Counted from the stretch's first letter, positions 18,553-28,187 are shown. The stretch is 64,000 nucleotides of DNA from Methylobacterium thuringiense (GCF_022179645.1 NZ_BPRA01000006.1:248001-312000); one strand, 5' to 3'. Notes: generated from the sequence alone by a model not told the origin. Numbers and translations are program-made.

Positions 18553-19029
18553 ATGAGGGTCGTGACGTTGATCTGCTTTGCCGTCGCCGGCGTTTTCGGC
18601 ATGGCAGGATCAGGTGCTGCGGTGCTGGCGCGCGGACAGAGTGCGCCGCCCGCCGCTCCGCCTCAGGCCGCGCCCGTTCAACCGGCACCGGCAACCCCTG
18701 CCCAACCCGCGACGGCGGCTCCTGCCCAGCCTGCCGCCGCAGGCCGCAGCACCGTGCCGGCCAGTATCCGGGCTGCCGAGAAGCGCCGTCGCTCCTACGC
18801 AAGCTGCAACCGGGAGTCGCACAACCGCAGCCTGCGCGGCGGTGCCCGGCGGCGCTTCCTGATCCGGTGTAAGCTCGGCTACGAGCGCCGCCGGCCCGGC
18901 CAGGGTCAGAACGTCCAGCCGCAGCCTCCGCAACAGCCCCCGGCGAAGGCCGCTCCGGCACAGGGCCAGCCCCTGCCCAAGGGCACTTCATCGCAGCCCC
19001 AGCCGCAACAGCCGGCCAAGCGGCCATGA
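18553..19029 (+). CDS. exported Ala/Pro/Gln-rich hypothetical protein
   Basis: The 158-residue product has a signal-like start (MRVVTLICFAVAGVFGMAGSGAAVLA). A proline/alanine/glutamine-rich spacer is followed by a compact Arg/Cys-containing block (RSYASCNRESHNRSLRGGARRRFLIRC) and another PQ-rich tail. The two cysteines, about 25 residues apart, could form a disulfide in the periplasm. No family is recognised. Confidence 0.6.
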   Translation: MRVVTLICFAVAGVFGMAGSGAAVLARGQSAPPAAPPQAAPVQPAPATPAQPATAAPAQPAAAGRSTVPASIRAAEKRRRSYASCNRESHNRSLRGGARRRFLIRCKLGYERRRPGQGQNVQPQPPQQPPAKAAPAQGQPLPKGTSSQPQPQQPAKRP

Positions 19030-19048
19030 GAGCGGGCGCCGCCCCGCC

Positions 19049-19747
19049 GTGGTGACGCTCGTCGTCTTCGACGTCGACGGGACGCTCGTCGACAGCCAGC
19101 ACCTCATCGTCGAGGCGCAGTCCCGTGCTTTCAAGGAGCATGGGATGACGGCACCGAACCGCAAGGAGGCGCTGTCGGTGGTCGGCCTGTCCCTGCCCGA
19201 GGCGTTTCGCCGGCTGGTGGGCGAGGCGGGCCCCATCGCTGCTTTGTCGGAGAGCTATCGCCGGGCATTCCAGGCGCTGCGGATCGATCCGGCCTACGAG
19301 GAGCCGCTGTTTCCCGGCATGGGCAACCTCCTCGCGGCGCTGCATGGCCGTGAGGATCTGCGGCTCGGCATCGCTACGGGCAAATCGCGCCGCGGCGTAG
19401 ACCACCTCATCGACAAGCACGGCTGGCACGGCTGGTTCACGACGACCCAGACCGCCGACGACGCGCCTTCTAAACCGGACCCGACCATGCTGCGCCTCGC
19501 CATGCAGGAGGCCGACATAAGTCCGGCACGCACCGTCATGATCGGCGACACCACCTACGACATGATGATGGCGGTGAGCGCGGGTGCGGCGGCGATTGGC
19601 GTCGGCTGGGGCTACCACCCGCCCGGCGCCCTGTTCGGCGCGGGCGCCGTCACCGTGGTCGAGAGCGCCGACACCCTGTCCGACCTGTTCGCGCGGCCGC
19701 TCGATGAGTCCGCACGCACCGTCGCCGACCAGATCGGCACGCGCTGA
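19049..19747 (+). CDS. HAD-superfamily phosphatase, phosphoglycolate-phosphatase-like
   Basis: The 232-residue protein starts at GTG and carries HAD motif I VFDVDGTLVDSQHL, motif II GIATGKS, motif III lysine in SKPDPTM and motif IV MIGDTTYDMMMA. The cap is of the helical C1 type seen in Gph. The substrate is uncertain. It is followed by a palindromic repeat and then atp12. Confidence 0.88.
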   Translation: MVTLVVFDVDGTLVDSQHLIVEAQSRAFKEHGMTAPNRKEALSVVGLSLPEAFRRLVGEAGPIAALSESYRRAFQALRIDPAYEEPLFPGMGNLLAALHGREDLRLGIATGKSRRGVDHLIDKHGWHGWFTTTQTADDAPSKPDPTMLRLAMQEADISPARTVMIGDTTYDMMMAVSAGAAAIGVGWGYHPPGALFGAGAVTVVESADTLSDLFARPLDESARTVADQIGTR

Positions 19748-19832
19748 AGGCTTGGTGCCGAGCGTCGAGATCGCCTAGAGCCGTATCCGATCCGACTGCA
19801 TCGGCTCGGCGTCTCTAAGGTTTTGTTTTGCC

Positions 19833-19876
19833 GCGCTTTCTTTCGACCAACCGGTATCCACTTGGTCGGAAAGCGC
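19833..19876. repeat. palindromic dispersed repeat
   Basis: GCGCTTTCTTTCGACCAA, a CCGGTATCCAC loop and TTGGTCGGAAAGCGC form an imperfect hairpin. The element GACCAAnnGGTATCCACTTGGTCGGAAA is one I recognise as common between genes in Rhizobiales. It precedes atp12 by 14 bases, so it lies in that gene's leader. Confidence 0.7.
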
Positions 19877-19890
19877 TCTAAGGGCCAGCC

Positions 19891-20712
19891 ATGACCGAGC
19901 CGAAGAACGCCGCCGAACCCAAGGCCGACGATGTCACCCGCGACTGGCTCGGCGAGCCGGGCGAGACGCCGCGGCCCGATCCGCGCGCCGCCGCCCGCGG
20001 TCACGGCAAGCCCGTCCTGCCGAAGCGCTTCTACGAGCAGGCGGCTTTCGACGAGGCCGAGGGCGGATACCGCCTGACGCTCGACGGACGACCGGCCCGC
20101 ACCCCGGCGCGGCACTTTCTGGTGCTTCCGACGCGTGCTCTCGCCGAGCGCGTCGCGGAGGAGTGGCAGGCGCAGGTTGGGGTGATCGATCCATCGAAGA
20201 TGCCGCTCACCCGGCTCGCCAACTCGGCCATCGACGGCGTGGCCGATCGCCGGGAGGCGGTGGCCGACGATCTCGGCGCCTATGCCGGCACGGATCTCGT
20301 CGCCTACCGGGCCGGCGATCCGCCGCGGCTGGTTGCAGCACAGGGCGAGACCTGGGATCCGATCATCGCCTGGGCCTACGAGGCGTTCGGCGTGCGCCTG
20401 ATCCTCTCGGAGGGCGTGATGCACGTCGAGCAGCCGGAGGACACGGTCGCGGCTCTGCGCCGCGAGATCGGTAAGGTCGACAGCCCATTCCGTCTGGCCG
20501 CGCTGCACACGATGACCACGCTCACCGGGTCTCTGCTGATCGCCCTCGCCGTCCTCCATGGCCGCCTGACGCCGCAGGAAGGATGGGCCGCCGGCCATGT
20601 CGACGAGACCTTCCAGACGAGTGTCTGGGGTGGCGATGCCGAGGCCGCGGCGCGTCTCGTGGCGCGAAAAGCGGAGTTCGAGGCGGCAGCGGAAACCGCT
20701 GCCTCGGCCTAA
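19891..20712 (+). CDS. ATP12-family F1-ATPase assembly chaperone
   Basis: The 273-residue product matches the ATP12 family: LPKRFYEQAAFDEAEGGYRLTLDGRPARTPAR near the N-terminus, WQAQVGVIDPSKMPLTRLANSAID, and LVAYRAGDPPRLVAAQGETWDP. In mitochondria Atp12 binds the F1 alpha subunit during assembly; alphaproteobacteria carry the bacterial homologue. The stop codon overlaps by 4 bases the end of a small convergent gene. Confidence 0.9.
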   Translation: MTEPKNAAEPKADDVTRDWLGEPGETPRPDPRAAARGHGKPVLPKRFYEQAAFDEAEGGYRLTLDGRPARTPARHFLVLPTRALAERVAEEWQAQVGVIDPSKMPLTRLANSAIDGVADRREAVADDLGAYAGTDLVAYRAGDPPRLVAAQGETWDPIIAWAYEAFGVRLILSEGVMHVEQPEDTVAALRREIGKVDSPFRLAALHTMTTLTGSLLIALAVLHGRLTPQEGWAAGHVDETFQTSVWGGDAEAAARLVARKAEFEAAAETAASA

Positions 20713-20828
20713 CTGCCAAGGATCCAATAGGCCCCGATCGTCAGCAGGCCGCCTAAGATGGCGAGGCCAAGCAGCTTGATGCTGCTTACATCGCCGTCAG
20801 TATCGATGGGATGGGCATTGGGAGCCAT
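20709..20828 (-). CDS. 39-residue single-helix membrane protein
   Basis: The small ORF begins MAPNAHPIDTDGDVSS and then has one hydrophobic helix (IKLLGLAILGGLLTIGAYWIL) ending in GS. An AGAGGAGG ribosome site lies 7 bases before the ATG. The end overlaps the atp12 stop by 4 bases tail to tail. The strong ribosome site and clean helix make it more than chance. No family recognised. Confidence 0.65.
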   Translation of the reverse strand: MAPNAHPIDTDGDVSSIKLLGLAILGGLLTIGAYWILGS

Positions 20829-21013
20829 GTGCGCCTCCTCTGAATTACCGACAACGTTCCGTGCCGGGCTCCGGTTCGATGTCTTCGGCTTCTCAGCATA
20901 GCGCAGAAAACCGTGCTCTCACGCACGTCCCGCCGCGCCGCGATGCAACCCGCGCGCACGCCGCGACTTGTCCATGGGCAGGTAAGCGTAAGCGTACGCT
21001 CCTGAGAGCCCCC

Positions 21014-21214
21014 ATGACGATGATCGATACCCTTCACCTCCTTCCGCCGGATCTCGGCCCGCGCTCCAATCCCGTGCTCCATGGGGTTGCCGAGGCCATC
21101 GCCGAGCTGTTTCCGCCGGTCGTGCTCACGTCGCCTCCCCGCGAGGATGGCCCCCGCGCGTTCAGCGCGATCGAATCCGTGGATGCGCCGGTCGAGGCCA
21201 TCGCTGCCAACTGA
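21014..21214 (+). CDS. 66-residue hypothetical protein
   Basis: The ORF starts MTMIDTLHLLPPDLGPRSN and has a helix-like VLHGVAEAIAELFPPVVL in the middle and an acidic tail. The leader contains a repeated GTAAGC and the palindrome AGCGTACGCT (20991-21000), which may be an operator. The ribosome site is weak. Coding is plausible but not certain. Confidence 0.45.
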   Translation: MTMIDTLHLLPPDLGPRSNPVLHGVAEAIAELFPPVVLTSPPREDGPRAFSAIESVDAPVEAIAAN

Positions 21215-21388
21215 GCCGCGAGGAGGAGCCGCAAAGGGTCGCCGGGCAGGCGGAGCCGGTTGTACACCGAAGGTGGTTGCCATGCGACGGCACCATCAAG
21301 ACGTGTGCCGGATGGCGCCCCATCGACGCCCCGGAACGGCCATGTTCATCCGGAGACTAAGGGCATCGAAACCGCAGAGTTGTCTGGC

Positions 21389-22033
21389 ATGTCCTTCCTC
21401 AACGAGTTGCCGGTCACGGAGCTCATCGCCTCCTACGGCTATCTCGCGATCTTCGTCGTGATCATGCTCGAGAGCGCCGGCGTGCCGCTGCCGGGCGAGA
21501 CCATCCTGATCACCTCCGCCGTCTATGCCGGCAGCACCGGCAACCTCAGCATCTTCGTCATCGTGGCCGCCGCCGCCGCCGCCGCGATCCTCGGCGACAA
21601 CCTCGGCTACTGGGTCGGCCGGCGCTGGGGCATGCCGCTGCTTTTGAAGCACGGCCATCTCATCGCCCTCGACCACGGCCGGCTCAAGCTCGGCCAATAC
21701 CTTTTTCGCGAGCACGGCGGAAAGATCGTGTTCTTCGGCCGCTTCACCGCGATGCTGCGCGCCTATGCGGCCGTATTGGCTGGGGTGAACAAGCTCGATG
21801 CGCGCCGCTTCATGATCTTCAACGGCCTCGGCGGCGTCGCCTGGGCCGCGATCATGGGCTTCGGGGCCTTCACCTGCGGACGCTCGATCGAGCACATCGT
21901 CGGTCCTGTCGGCCTGGCGCTCCTCGCTTTCGTGATCTTCGGCGGCCTCGCGCTGTGGCTGTTCATGAAGCGTCACGAGCAGCGCCTGCTGATCAAGGCC
22001 GAGGAAGCGATCCCCGGCCCGCTGACGGTCTGA
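21389..22033 (+). CDS. DedA-family membrane protein
   Basis: The 214-residue product has the DedA/VTT signature: YLAIFVVIMLESAGVPLPGETIL, GDNLGYWVGRRWG and KIVFFGRFTAMLRAYAAVLAGVNKLDARRF. DedA proteins are integral inner-membrane proteins now linked to lipid-carrier and phospholipid flipping and to proton homeostasis. The start at MSFLNELPVTE is chosen by family similarity; the open frame upstream is not hydrophobic. Confidence 0.9.
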   Translation: MSFLNELPVTELIASYGYLAIFVVIMLESAGVPLPGETILITSAVYAGSTGNLSIFVIVAAAAAAAILGDNLGYWVGRRWGMPLLLKHGHLIALDHGRLKLGQYLFREHGGKIVFFGRFTAMLRAYAAVLAGVNKLDARRFMIFNGLGGVAWAAIMGFGAFTCGRSIEHIVGPVGLALLAFVIFGGLALWLFMKRHEQRLLIKAEEAIPGPLTV

Positions 22034-22054
22034 TCCTGCAGCTGCAGTCACCGC

Positions 22055-22091
22055 GAAAAGGCCCGCCGCAGGGAATGCGGCGGGCCTTTTC
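22055..22091. terminator. intrinsic terminator after the DedA gene
   Basis: A perfect 16-bp stem GAAAAGGCCCGCCGCA / TGCGGCGGGCCTTTTC with a 5-base loop ends in TTTTC. A and T runs on both sides let it serve the converging CAP-domain gene too. Confidence 0.88.
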
Positions 22092-22125
22092 GTATTCGGC
22101 TCGGTCGGCGCCCATCGGTCCCGGG

Positions 22126-22629
22126 TCAGTCGCCCGCGAGCACCAGCGCCCAGTAGCGCTTGTACCGGCTGCCCGGCGCGTCGACCCGGGCGATGCCGAT
22201 CCGCCGTGCCTGCGGCATCAGCATGTTGCTGTTGTGAGCGGGCGAGGCCTTCCAGCGTCCGAGGACCTGATCGAAGGTCTCGGAGCCCGCACTGAGATTT
22301 TCGGCCGTGTATTTCCGGCCGAACCCGGCGCTCGCCATCCGGGTCTCGAAGCTGCCGCCGTGGTCGTGGCTGAGCTGTCCGGCCTTGGCGTTGGCCCCCG
22401 CTTCGTAGGAGGCTGCCTGGATCAGTCGAGAATCGATCGCGACCGGCCCGAGCCCATGCTGAGCCCGGTAGCGCGAGATCGCGCCGGCCGCCGCCTGCTC
22501 GTCGAGGATGACGGTGCTCGTCGGGCCGACGCCGTCGAGAATCGGCGTACCCGTGCCGCAGCCCCCGAGTGCCAGGGTGGCGAGCGCCGTCGCGGCGGCG
22601 AGCGAGCGGGCGATGTAGGTTATCGACAT
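22126..22629 (-). CDS. CAP-domain (SCP/PR1-like) lipoprotein
   Basis: The 167-residue protein has a lipoprotein signal with lipobox ALGGC (LATLALGGCG). The CAP domain shows ISRYRAQHGLGPVAIDSRLIQAA, GQLSHDHGGSFETRM, GRKYTAENLSAG and WKASPAHNSNML, the four usual blocks. Bacterial CAP proteins are secreted or outer-membrane anchored; their role is unclear. An earlier GTG at 22641 would add four residues. Confidence 0.82.
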   Translation of the reverse strand: MSITYIARSLAAATALATLALGGCGTGTPILDGVGPTSTVILDEQAAAGAISRYRAQHGLGPVAIDSRLIQAASYEAGANAKAGQLSHDHGGSFETRMASAGFGRKYTAENLSAGSETFDQVLGRWKASPAHNSNMLMPQARRIGIARVDAPGSRYKRYWALVLAGD

Positions 22630-22752
22630 GTTGGCTGGCACGTATCGAATGAGATCGGTGCGCAGGCTCTTCTCGGACGGTGAGGCGAAAGCGGGGCGAG
22701 TAGCCGGCGCCCATCCTCATGCGATGCCGGGTGTGACAGCCCAGTCACGCTT

Positions 22753-22968
22753 TCAGATGCGCGTGCCTGACCCACGCGGCGGCGAGCCGCAGCGCCAGGC
22801 CGTGATCCGATAGGTGGGATGACCCTCGACCCAGCGTGCCAGATTTGGCTGGGCGACGACGAGGCAGCTTTCAGCGTCGGCGACCTCCAGCGGCAGGCGC
22901 TGTGTCTCGCAGGTGTCGGGGGCGCTCGACACGCAAGCGGTGAAATAGAGGAAAAAAACACCGCTCAT
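22753..22968 (-). CDS. small exported hypothetical protein
   Basis: The 71-residue product starts MSGVFFLYFTACVSS, a short signal or lipoprotein-like leader. It then contains CETQRLPLEVADAESCLVVAQ and ARWVEGHPTYRITAWRC, giving a spaced-cysteine pattern. I recall small Rhizobiales proteins of this type ending in a W-x-C motif. A GAGGT ribosome site lies 6 bases before the ATG. Function unknown. Confidence 0.55.
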   Translation of the reverse strand: MSGVFFLYFTACVSSAPDTCETQRLPLEVADAESCLVVAQPNLARWVEGHPTYRITAWRCGSPPRGSGTRI

Positions 22969-23116
22969 CCGCGCACCTCAGCTTCCGGCGCGAGACGGTT
23001 CTGCAAGCCGGCACCGGCATTCGCGCAAGGAAAGGAGATTGGGCGCAACCAGTCGGACGTCGACCCCAACAGGAGTACGATGACTGTCGATCGGTGCTGA
23101 GGACTGGAAAACACTC

Positions 23117-23193
23117 TGGCGCGGGCGACGGGACTCGAACCCGCGACCTCCGGCGTGACAGGCCGGCACTCTAACCAACTGAGCTACGCCCGC
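23117..23193 (-). tRNA. tRNA-Asp (GTC)
   Basis: The minus strand folds as a cloverleaf: acceptor GCGGGCG/CGCCCGC, D arm GCTCAGTTGGTTAGAGT, anticodon stem CCGGC/GCCGG with loop CTGTCAC (anticodon GTC), T arm GCGGGTTCGAGTCCCGT, discriminator G and an encoded CCA. Confidence 0.97.
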
Positions 23194-23561
23194 GTACTGG
23201 CCGCCGGTGCGTGTTCCGCTCGGCGACGGCCGGGGTTTAGGGGCGGGTGGCCGTTGCTGTCAAGCCGCTCAGGCATCCTGCCGTCCTGCTTTTTTGCCGG
23301 ACCCTTCGCTCGCCACTGCTGCCGGCCCGTTGCGGGTGAAGAGGAGCGCCGCATCTGTGCGGATCGGCCATAGTGAACCGGTGTGGAAATGCGCCATCTA
23401 CGAGGCTGTCGCCGACGTTTGTGCGACGCGCAACGCCCTTGTTTCACCGGGGGGGCTCGTCTAAGCCTCCGCCGTGCTCACACTGGCATTGGATCAATTC
23501 CAGGCGCGGCTCTCGTGCGATAGTGAGCCTGTCGGTATCCACCGGAACGCGGAGGTGTCGC
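23194..23561 (+). promoter_or_regulatory. nuo operon upstream region
   Basis: No convincing gene lies between tRNA-Asp and nuoA. The region must hold the promoter of the complex I operon, but I cannot identify a clear -35/-10 pair. A GGAGGTG ribosome site for nuoA ends a few bases before the ATG at 23562. Confidence 0.4.
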
Positions 23562-23927
23562 ATGACGGGCCTGTTGGCGGACTATCTGCCGCTCATCGTC
23601 TTCATCGGCGTCTCGCTGTTCATTGCCGCTGCGCTCCTGGTGGCCCCGTTCCTGGTGGCCTATTCGAGCCCGGACCCGGAAAAGCTTTCGGCCTACGAGT
23701 GCGGCTTCAACGCGTTCGACGACGCGCGCATGAAGTTCGACGTGCGCTTCTATCTCGTCGCTATCCTGTTCATCATCTTCGACCTCGAGGTCGCCTTCCT
23801 GTTTCCCTGGGCGATCACGTTCGGGGAACTCGGCTGGTTCGGGTTCTGGTCGATGATGATCTTCCTCGGCGTCCTCACCGTCGGCTTCGTCTACGAATGG
23901 CGCAAGGGAGCTCTCGAATGGGATTGA
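23562..23927 (+). CDS. nuoA: NADH-quinone oxidoreductase subunit A
   Basis: The 121-residue, three-helix membrane subunit of complex I has the conserved loop [31 protein letters not shown], whose cysteine is the conformation-sensitive ND3 residue, followed by [14 protein letters not shown]. The start is the ATG after GGAGGTG; upstream codons in the frame are not family-like. It is the first gene of the nuoA-N operon. Confidence 0.96.
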   Translation: MTGLLADYLPLIVFIGVSLFIAAALLVAPFLVAYSSPDPEKLSAYECGFNAFDDARMKFDVRFYLVAILFIIFDLEVAFLFPWAITFGELGWFGFWSMMIFLGVLTVGFVYEWRKGALEWD

Positions 23928-23964
23928 GCGCTCCGTTGCCCCCTCACCACGCTCAGAGGCACTG

Positions 23965-24552
23965 ATGGCCCTGACCCCCACCTTCGATCGCGTCCCGCAG
24001 GTCGCGCCGGCGCCGAAAGGGATCATCGATCCCAATACCGGCCGGCCGGTCGGCGCGAACGACGCTACCTTCCTGTCGATCAACGACGAGTTGGCCGATC
24101 GCGGCTTCCTCGTCACCAGCGCCGACGAGCTCATCAACTGGGCCCGCACCGGCTCGCTGATGTGGATGACCTTCGGGCTCGCCTGCTGCGCCGTCGAGAT
24201 GATGCAGATGTCGATGCCGCGCTACGATTGCGAGCGCTTCGGCTTCGCGCCGCGCGGCTCGCCCCGTCAGTCCGACGTGATGATCGTCGCCGGTACGCTG
24301 ACCAACAAGATGGCTCCCGCGCTTCGCAAGGTCTACGACCAGATGCCGGAGCCGCGCTACGTCATCTCCATGGGCTCCTGCGCTAACGGCGGCGGCTATT
24401 ATCACTATTCCTACTCGGTGGTGCGCGGCTGCGACCGGGTGGTGCCCGTCGATATCTACGTGCCGGGCTGTCCGCCCACGGCCGAGGCGCTGCTGTACGG
24501 CGTTCTTCTGCTCCAGAAGAAGATTCGCCGTCTCGGTACGATCGAGCGGTGA
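23965..24552 (+). CDS. nuoB: NADH-quinone oxidoreductase subunit B
   Basis: The 195-residue peripheral-arm subunit carries the N2 [4Fe-4S] cluster ligands: tandem cysteines in [14 protein letters not shown], then GSCANGGG and [15 protein letters not shown]. It passes electrons from the iron-sulfur chain to ubiquinone. Its stop overlaps the nuoC GTG start. Confidence 0.97.
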   Translation: MALTPTFDRVPQVAPAPKGIIDPNTGRPVGANDATFLSINDELADRGFLVTSADELINWARTGSLMWMTFGLACCAVEMMQMSMPRYDCERFGFAPRGSPRQSDVMIVAGTLTNKMAPALRKVYDQMPEPRYVISMGSCANGGGYYHYSYSVVRGCDRVVPVDIYVPGCPPTAEALLYGVLLLQKKIRRLGTIER

Positions 24553-25220
24553 GCGGCATGGGCGAGGCCATCACCACCAACGGTATCACGCTGCGCGCGA
24601 ACATCGCGGTCGCACAGGGCGCCGACTCGCTGACGGCCCTGGCCGAGCGCGTCACTGGCGCTCTCGGTCCGGCTATCACCGAGACGAAGATCGCTTACGG
24701 GGAGCTCACACTGACCGTGCAGGCCTCCGACATCGTCTACGCGCTGACCTACCTGCGCGACGACCCGGCCTGCGCCTTCCGCTGCTTCATCGACATCTGC
24801 GGCGCGGACTATCCGGAACGCGCCAAGCGCTTCGACGTGGTCTATCACCTGCTCAGCCTGCGCCATAACGCCCGCATCCGCCTGAAGGTGCTGACCGACG
24901 AGACCACGCCGGTGCCCTCGGTGATCTCGGTGTTTCCCGCAGCCAACTGGTTCGAGCGCGAGACCTACGATCTCTACGGCATCCTGTTCTCGGGCCATCC
25001 GGACCTGCGCCGGCTGCTGACCGATTACGGCTTCGAGGGGCATCCGCTGCGCAAGGACTTCCCGCTGACCGGCTTCGTCGAGGTCCGTTACGACCAGGAC
25101 GAGGCGCGCGTGGTCTACGAGCCGGTAAAACTGGTGCAGGAGTTTCGCAACTTCGACTTCCTCTCGCCCTGGGAAGGCACGGACTACGTGCTGCCCGGCG
25201 ACGAGAAGACCTCGAAGTGA
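24549..25220 (+). CDS. nuoC: NADH-quinone oxidoreductase subunit C
   Basis: The 223-residue hydrophilic subunit matches the 30-kDa family signature: [40 protein letters not shown]. It is a separate gene, not the NuoCD fusion of E. coli. The GTG start overlaps nuoB; an ATG at 24558 is an alternative. Unusually, nuoD does not follow directly, because a GFA-family gene lies between. Confidence 0.96.
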   Translation: MSGMGEAITTNGITLRANIAVAQGADSLTALAERVTGALGPAITETKIAYGELTLTVQASDIVYALTYLRDDPACAFRCFIDICGADYPERAKRFDVVYHLLSLRHNARIRLKVLTDETTPVPSVISVFPAANWFERETYDLYGILFSGHPDLRRLLTDYGFEGHPLRKDFPLTGFVEVRYDQDEARVVYEPVKLVQEFRNFDFLSPWEGTDYVLPGDEKTSK

Positions 25221-25229
25221 GGTGACGCC

Positions 25230-25658
25230 ATGCCGGATGCCGAGCCCCTGCCAGGACGTTGTCTGTGTGGAGCGGTGCGCTTCACGGCGCAGCCGAAGCA
25301 CGACACGATGGATGTCTGCCATTGCGAGTCGTGCCGGCGCTGGTCGGGTGGGGCCTGGATGACGGTGGAATGCGAGCCCGACATGACCATCGGGGACGAG
25401 GGTGCGCTGGGTATCTACGGGTCGTCGGGTCACGCCGAGCGCGGCTTCTGCAAGACCTGCGGTACCTCGCTGTTTTGGCGGATGCGCGACGGCAGCCTGC
25501 TGACGGTGTCGGCCCAGGCGTTCGACAGGCCCGATCGCTTCCGCTTCGCCAGCGAGATCTTCGTCGATCACAAGCCGGGGAACTACGCCTTCGCGAACCC
25601 GACGCAGAAGAAGACCTCTGCGGAAGTCTATGCCGAATTTCCCGACATCGCGGGCTGA
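25230..25658 (+). CDS. GFA-family (Mss4-like) zinc protein inside the nuo operon
   Basis: The 142-residue protein has the three cysteine blocks of the GFA fold: [23 protein letters not shown] and [13 protein letters not shown]. The fold binds two zinc ions. The founding member accelerates formation of S-hydroxymethylglutathione from formaldehyde, but most family members have unknown substrates. It sits between nuoC (gap 9 bp) and nuoD (gap 4 bp) on the same strand, so it is co-transcribed with complex I. A link to formaldehyde metabolism is attractive in a methylotroph but unproven. Confidence 0.88.
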   Translation: MPDAEPLPGRCLCGAVRFTAQPKHDTMDVCHCESCRRWSGGAWMTVECEPDMTIGDEGALGIYGSSGHAERGFCKTCGTSLFWRMRDGSLLTVSAQAFDRPDRFRFASEIFVDHKPGNYAFANPTQKKTSAEVYAEFPDIAG

Positions 25659-25662
25659 CCGG

Positions 25663-26853
25663 ATGACCGAACACAACATTCGCAACTTCGCGATCAACTT
25701 CGGTCCGCAGCATCCGGCGGCGCACGGTGTGCTGCGCCTCGTGCTCGAACTCGACGGCGAGGTCGTAGAGCGCGTCGATCCGCATATCGGTCTGCTGCAT
25801 CGCGGCACCGAGAAGCTGATCGAGCACAAGACCTACCTGCAGGCGACGCCCTATTTCGACCGGCTCGACTACGTCTCGCCGATGAACCAGGAGCACGCCT
25901 TCTGCATGGCGATCGAGAAGCTCGCCGGCATCACCGTGCCGCGCCGGGCTCAGCTGATCCGCGTGCTGTTCTGCGAGATCGGCCGGCTGCTCTCGCACCT
26001 CCTCAACGTCACCACGCAGGCGATGGACGTCGGCGCACTCACGCCCCCGCTCTGGGGTTTCGAGGAACGCGAGAAGCTGATGATCTTCTACGAGCGCGCC
26101 TCCGGCGCTCGTCTGCACGCCAACTACTTCCGGCCCGGCGGCGTCCATCAGGACCTGCCGCCGGCACTGATCGACGACATCGAGGCCTTCTGCGACCCGT
26201 TCCTGAAGGTCGTTCAGGATCTCGACGACCTCGTCATGTCGAACCGTATCTTCAAGCAGCGCAACGTCGACATCGGCATCGTCACCCAGGACGAGGCCAT
26301 GGCCTGGGGCTTCTCCGGTGTGATGGTGCGCGGCTCCGGCATCCCCTGGGATCTGCGCAAGTCGCAGCCCTACGAGTGCTACGAGGAGATGGAATTCGAC
26401 ATCCCCGTGGGGAAGAACGGCGACACCTACGACCGTCAGGTCATCCGCATGGAGGAGATGCGGGAATCGGTGAAGATCATGAAGCAGTGCGTGACGAAAC
26501 TGCGCGAGCCCGCCGGCCAGGGGCCGATCGCCTCCCTCGACGGAAAGTTCGCCCCGCCGCCGCGCCGCGAGATGAAGCGCTCGATGGAAGCGCTCATCCA
26601 CCACTTCAAGCTCTACACCGAGGGCTTCCACGTGCCGGCCGGCGAGGTCTACGCCGCCGTCGAGGCGCCCAAGGGCGAGTTCGGCGTCTATCTGGTCTCG
26701 GACGGCACGAACAAGCCCTACCGCTGCAAGATCCGCGCGCCGGGCTTTGCCCACCTGCAGGCCATGGATTGGATGTGCCGCGGCCACTTGCTCGCCGACG
26801 TGTCCTGCGTGCTCGGCACGCTCGATATCGTGTTCGGCGAAGTGGACCGCTGA
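25663..26853 (+). CDS. nuoD: NADH-quinone oxidoreductase subunit D
   Basis: The 396-residue 49-kDa-type subunit starts [26 protein letters not shown]. Other family blocks are [39 protein letters not shown] and the C-terminal DIVFGEVDR ending. It forms the quinone site with NuoB. The start is taken at MTEHN; an upstream in-frame ATG would add eleven residues overlapping the GFA gene. Confidence 0.97.
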   Translation: MTEHNIRNFAINFGPQHPAAHGVLRLVLELDGEVVERVDPHIGLLHRGTEKLIEHKTYLQATPYFDRLDYVSPMNQEHAFCMAIEKLAGITVPRRAQLIRVLFCEIGRLLSHLLNVTTQAMDVGALTPPLWGFEEREKLMIFYERASGARLHANYFRPGGVHQDLPPALIDDIEAFCDPFLKVVQDLDDLVMSNRIFKQRNVDIGIVTQDEAMAWGFSGVMVRGSGIPWDLRKSQPYECYEEMEFDIPVGKNGDTYDRQVIRMEEMRESVKIMKQCVTKLREPAGQGPIASLDGKFAPPPRREMKRSMEALIHHFKLYTEGFHVPAGEVYAAVEAPKGEFGVYLVSDGTNKPYRCKIRAPGFAHLQAMDWMCRGHLLADVSCVLGTLDIVFGEVDR

Positions 26854-26871
26854 GAGGATAGCCGGAAGACA

Positions 26872-28179
26872 ATGGCGAACCGTAGGCTAGCGCCCGCCTC
26901 CGAGCAGCCCCGGGATTTCGCGTTCTCCGATGAGAACGCGGCCTGGGCGCAGGGCCAGATCGAAAAATATCCCGAAGGCCGGCAGGCTTCGGCCGTGATC
27001 CCGCTGCTGTGGAAGGCGCAGGAGCAAAACGGCGGCTGGCTGCCGCAGAAGGCGATCGAGGCGGTCGCCGACCAGCTCGGCATGCCGCATATCCGCGTGC
27101 TCGAAGTCGCGACCTTCTACACGATGTTCGCGCTGGAGCCGGTGGGGCGGTTCTGGATCCAGCTCTGCGGCACCGTGCCGTGCGATGCCTGCGGCGCTCG
27201 CGAACTCAAAGCCTCCCTGCAGGAGCGCCTCGGTCCCGCCGGTCACGTCTCGGCGGACGGCAATTTCTCCTGGCTCGAAGTCGAGTGCCTCGGCGCCTGC
27301 TGCAACGCGCCGATGGTCCAGATCAATCAGGACTATTACGAGGACCTGACGCCCGAGAGCCTGAACACGCTCCTCGACGACCTCGCCGCAGGGCGCCCCG
27401 TCAAGATCGGCTCGCAGACGGGCCGCACCTCCTCCGAGCCGAAGGACGCGGTGGACACGCTCACCGATCCCACACTGTTCGACGGCTCGCGCGTCGGCGC
27501 CTGGCGCAAGCGCTTCGAGCAAACGCGCGACGGCGAAGATCAGGACGACACGGCGGTCAAGAAGGACGAGGCCGCCTCGACCGAGAGCCGCGCCAAGACC
27601 GAGGCCGAGCCCGCTCACCCACAATCCGGCCGCGCCGCCGATAGCCCGGCGACCGATTCTCCGACCCAGCGTGCCACCGACGGCAAGGAGCCGATCAAGC
27701 CGGAGGAGACGGCCAAGGCCAGCGAGTCCGAGACATCGTCGGAGGTACCGCAGGTCGCCGATCAGGTCGGCGCGCCGAAGCCCGCGAATGCCTCCGAGCG
27801 GATCGCCGAGGACGAGAAGGCGGTCGAGGATGATCTGGCTTTGCGCACCGAGCCGCCGCAGCAACCGGTCGCGTCCGGCGCGGACGATGCGGTGCCCGAG
27901 GAGCAGGACCCGGAAAAGCGCGCAGACGCCGCAGGTACGCGTCCCGAAGGGCTCTCTGCCGCACGCGACGATCGGCCGGACGACCTCACGTTGATCAAGG
28001 GTATAGGTCCGGTCAACCAGCGCCGGTTGAACGACCTCGGCATCTGGCACATCGATCAGGTCGCTGGCTGGACGACCGAAGAAATCGCTTGGATCGGCGC
28101 CTACCTCGCCTTCCCGGGCCGGATCGACCGCGAGAACTGGGTCGGTCAGGCGGGTGCACTCGCCGAGAAGAAGGGCTGA
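26872..28179 (+). CDS. nuoE: NADH-quinone oxidoreductase subunit E with long C-terminal extension
   Basis: The protein is 435 residues. The first 190 or so are the 24-kDa subunit with the N1a [2Fe-2S] ligands in [13 protein letters not shown] and [12 protein letters not shown] long acidic, Glu/Ala/Lys/Ser-rich disordered region follows, and the last 65 residues form a helix-hairpin-helix-like domain ([23 protein letters not shown], then [19 protein letters not shown]). E. coli NuoE is about 166 residues. Similar extensions are known in other alphaproteobacterial NuoE proteins. The role of the tail is unknown. Confidence 0.95.
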   Translation: MANRRLAPASEQPRDFAFSDENAAWAQGQIEKYPEGRQASAVIPLLWKAQEQNGGWLPQKAIEAVADQLGMPHIRVLEVATFYTMFALEPVGRFWIQLCGTVPCDACGARELKASLQERLGPAGHVSADGNFSWLEVECLGACCNAPMVQINQDYYEDLTPESLNTLLDDLAAGRPVKIGSQTGRTSSEPKDAVDTLTDPTLFDGSRVGAWRKRFEQTRDGEDQDDTAVKKDEAASTESRAKTEAEPAHPQSGRAADSPATDSPTQRATDGKEPIKPEETAKASESETSSEVPQVADQVGAPKPANASERIAEDEKAVEDDLALRTEPPQQPVASGADDAVPEEQDPEKRADAAGTRPEGLSAARDDRPDDLTLIKGIGPVNQRRLNDLGIWHIDQVAGWTTEEIAWIGAYLAFPGRIDRENWVGQAGALAEKKG

Positions 28180-28187
28180 GGCGCGCA

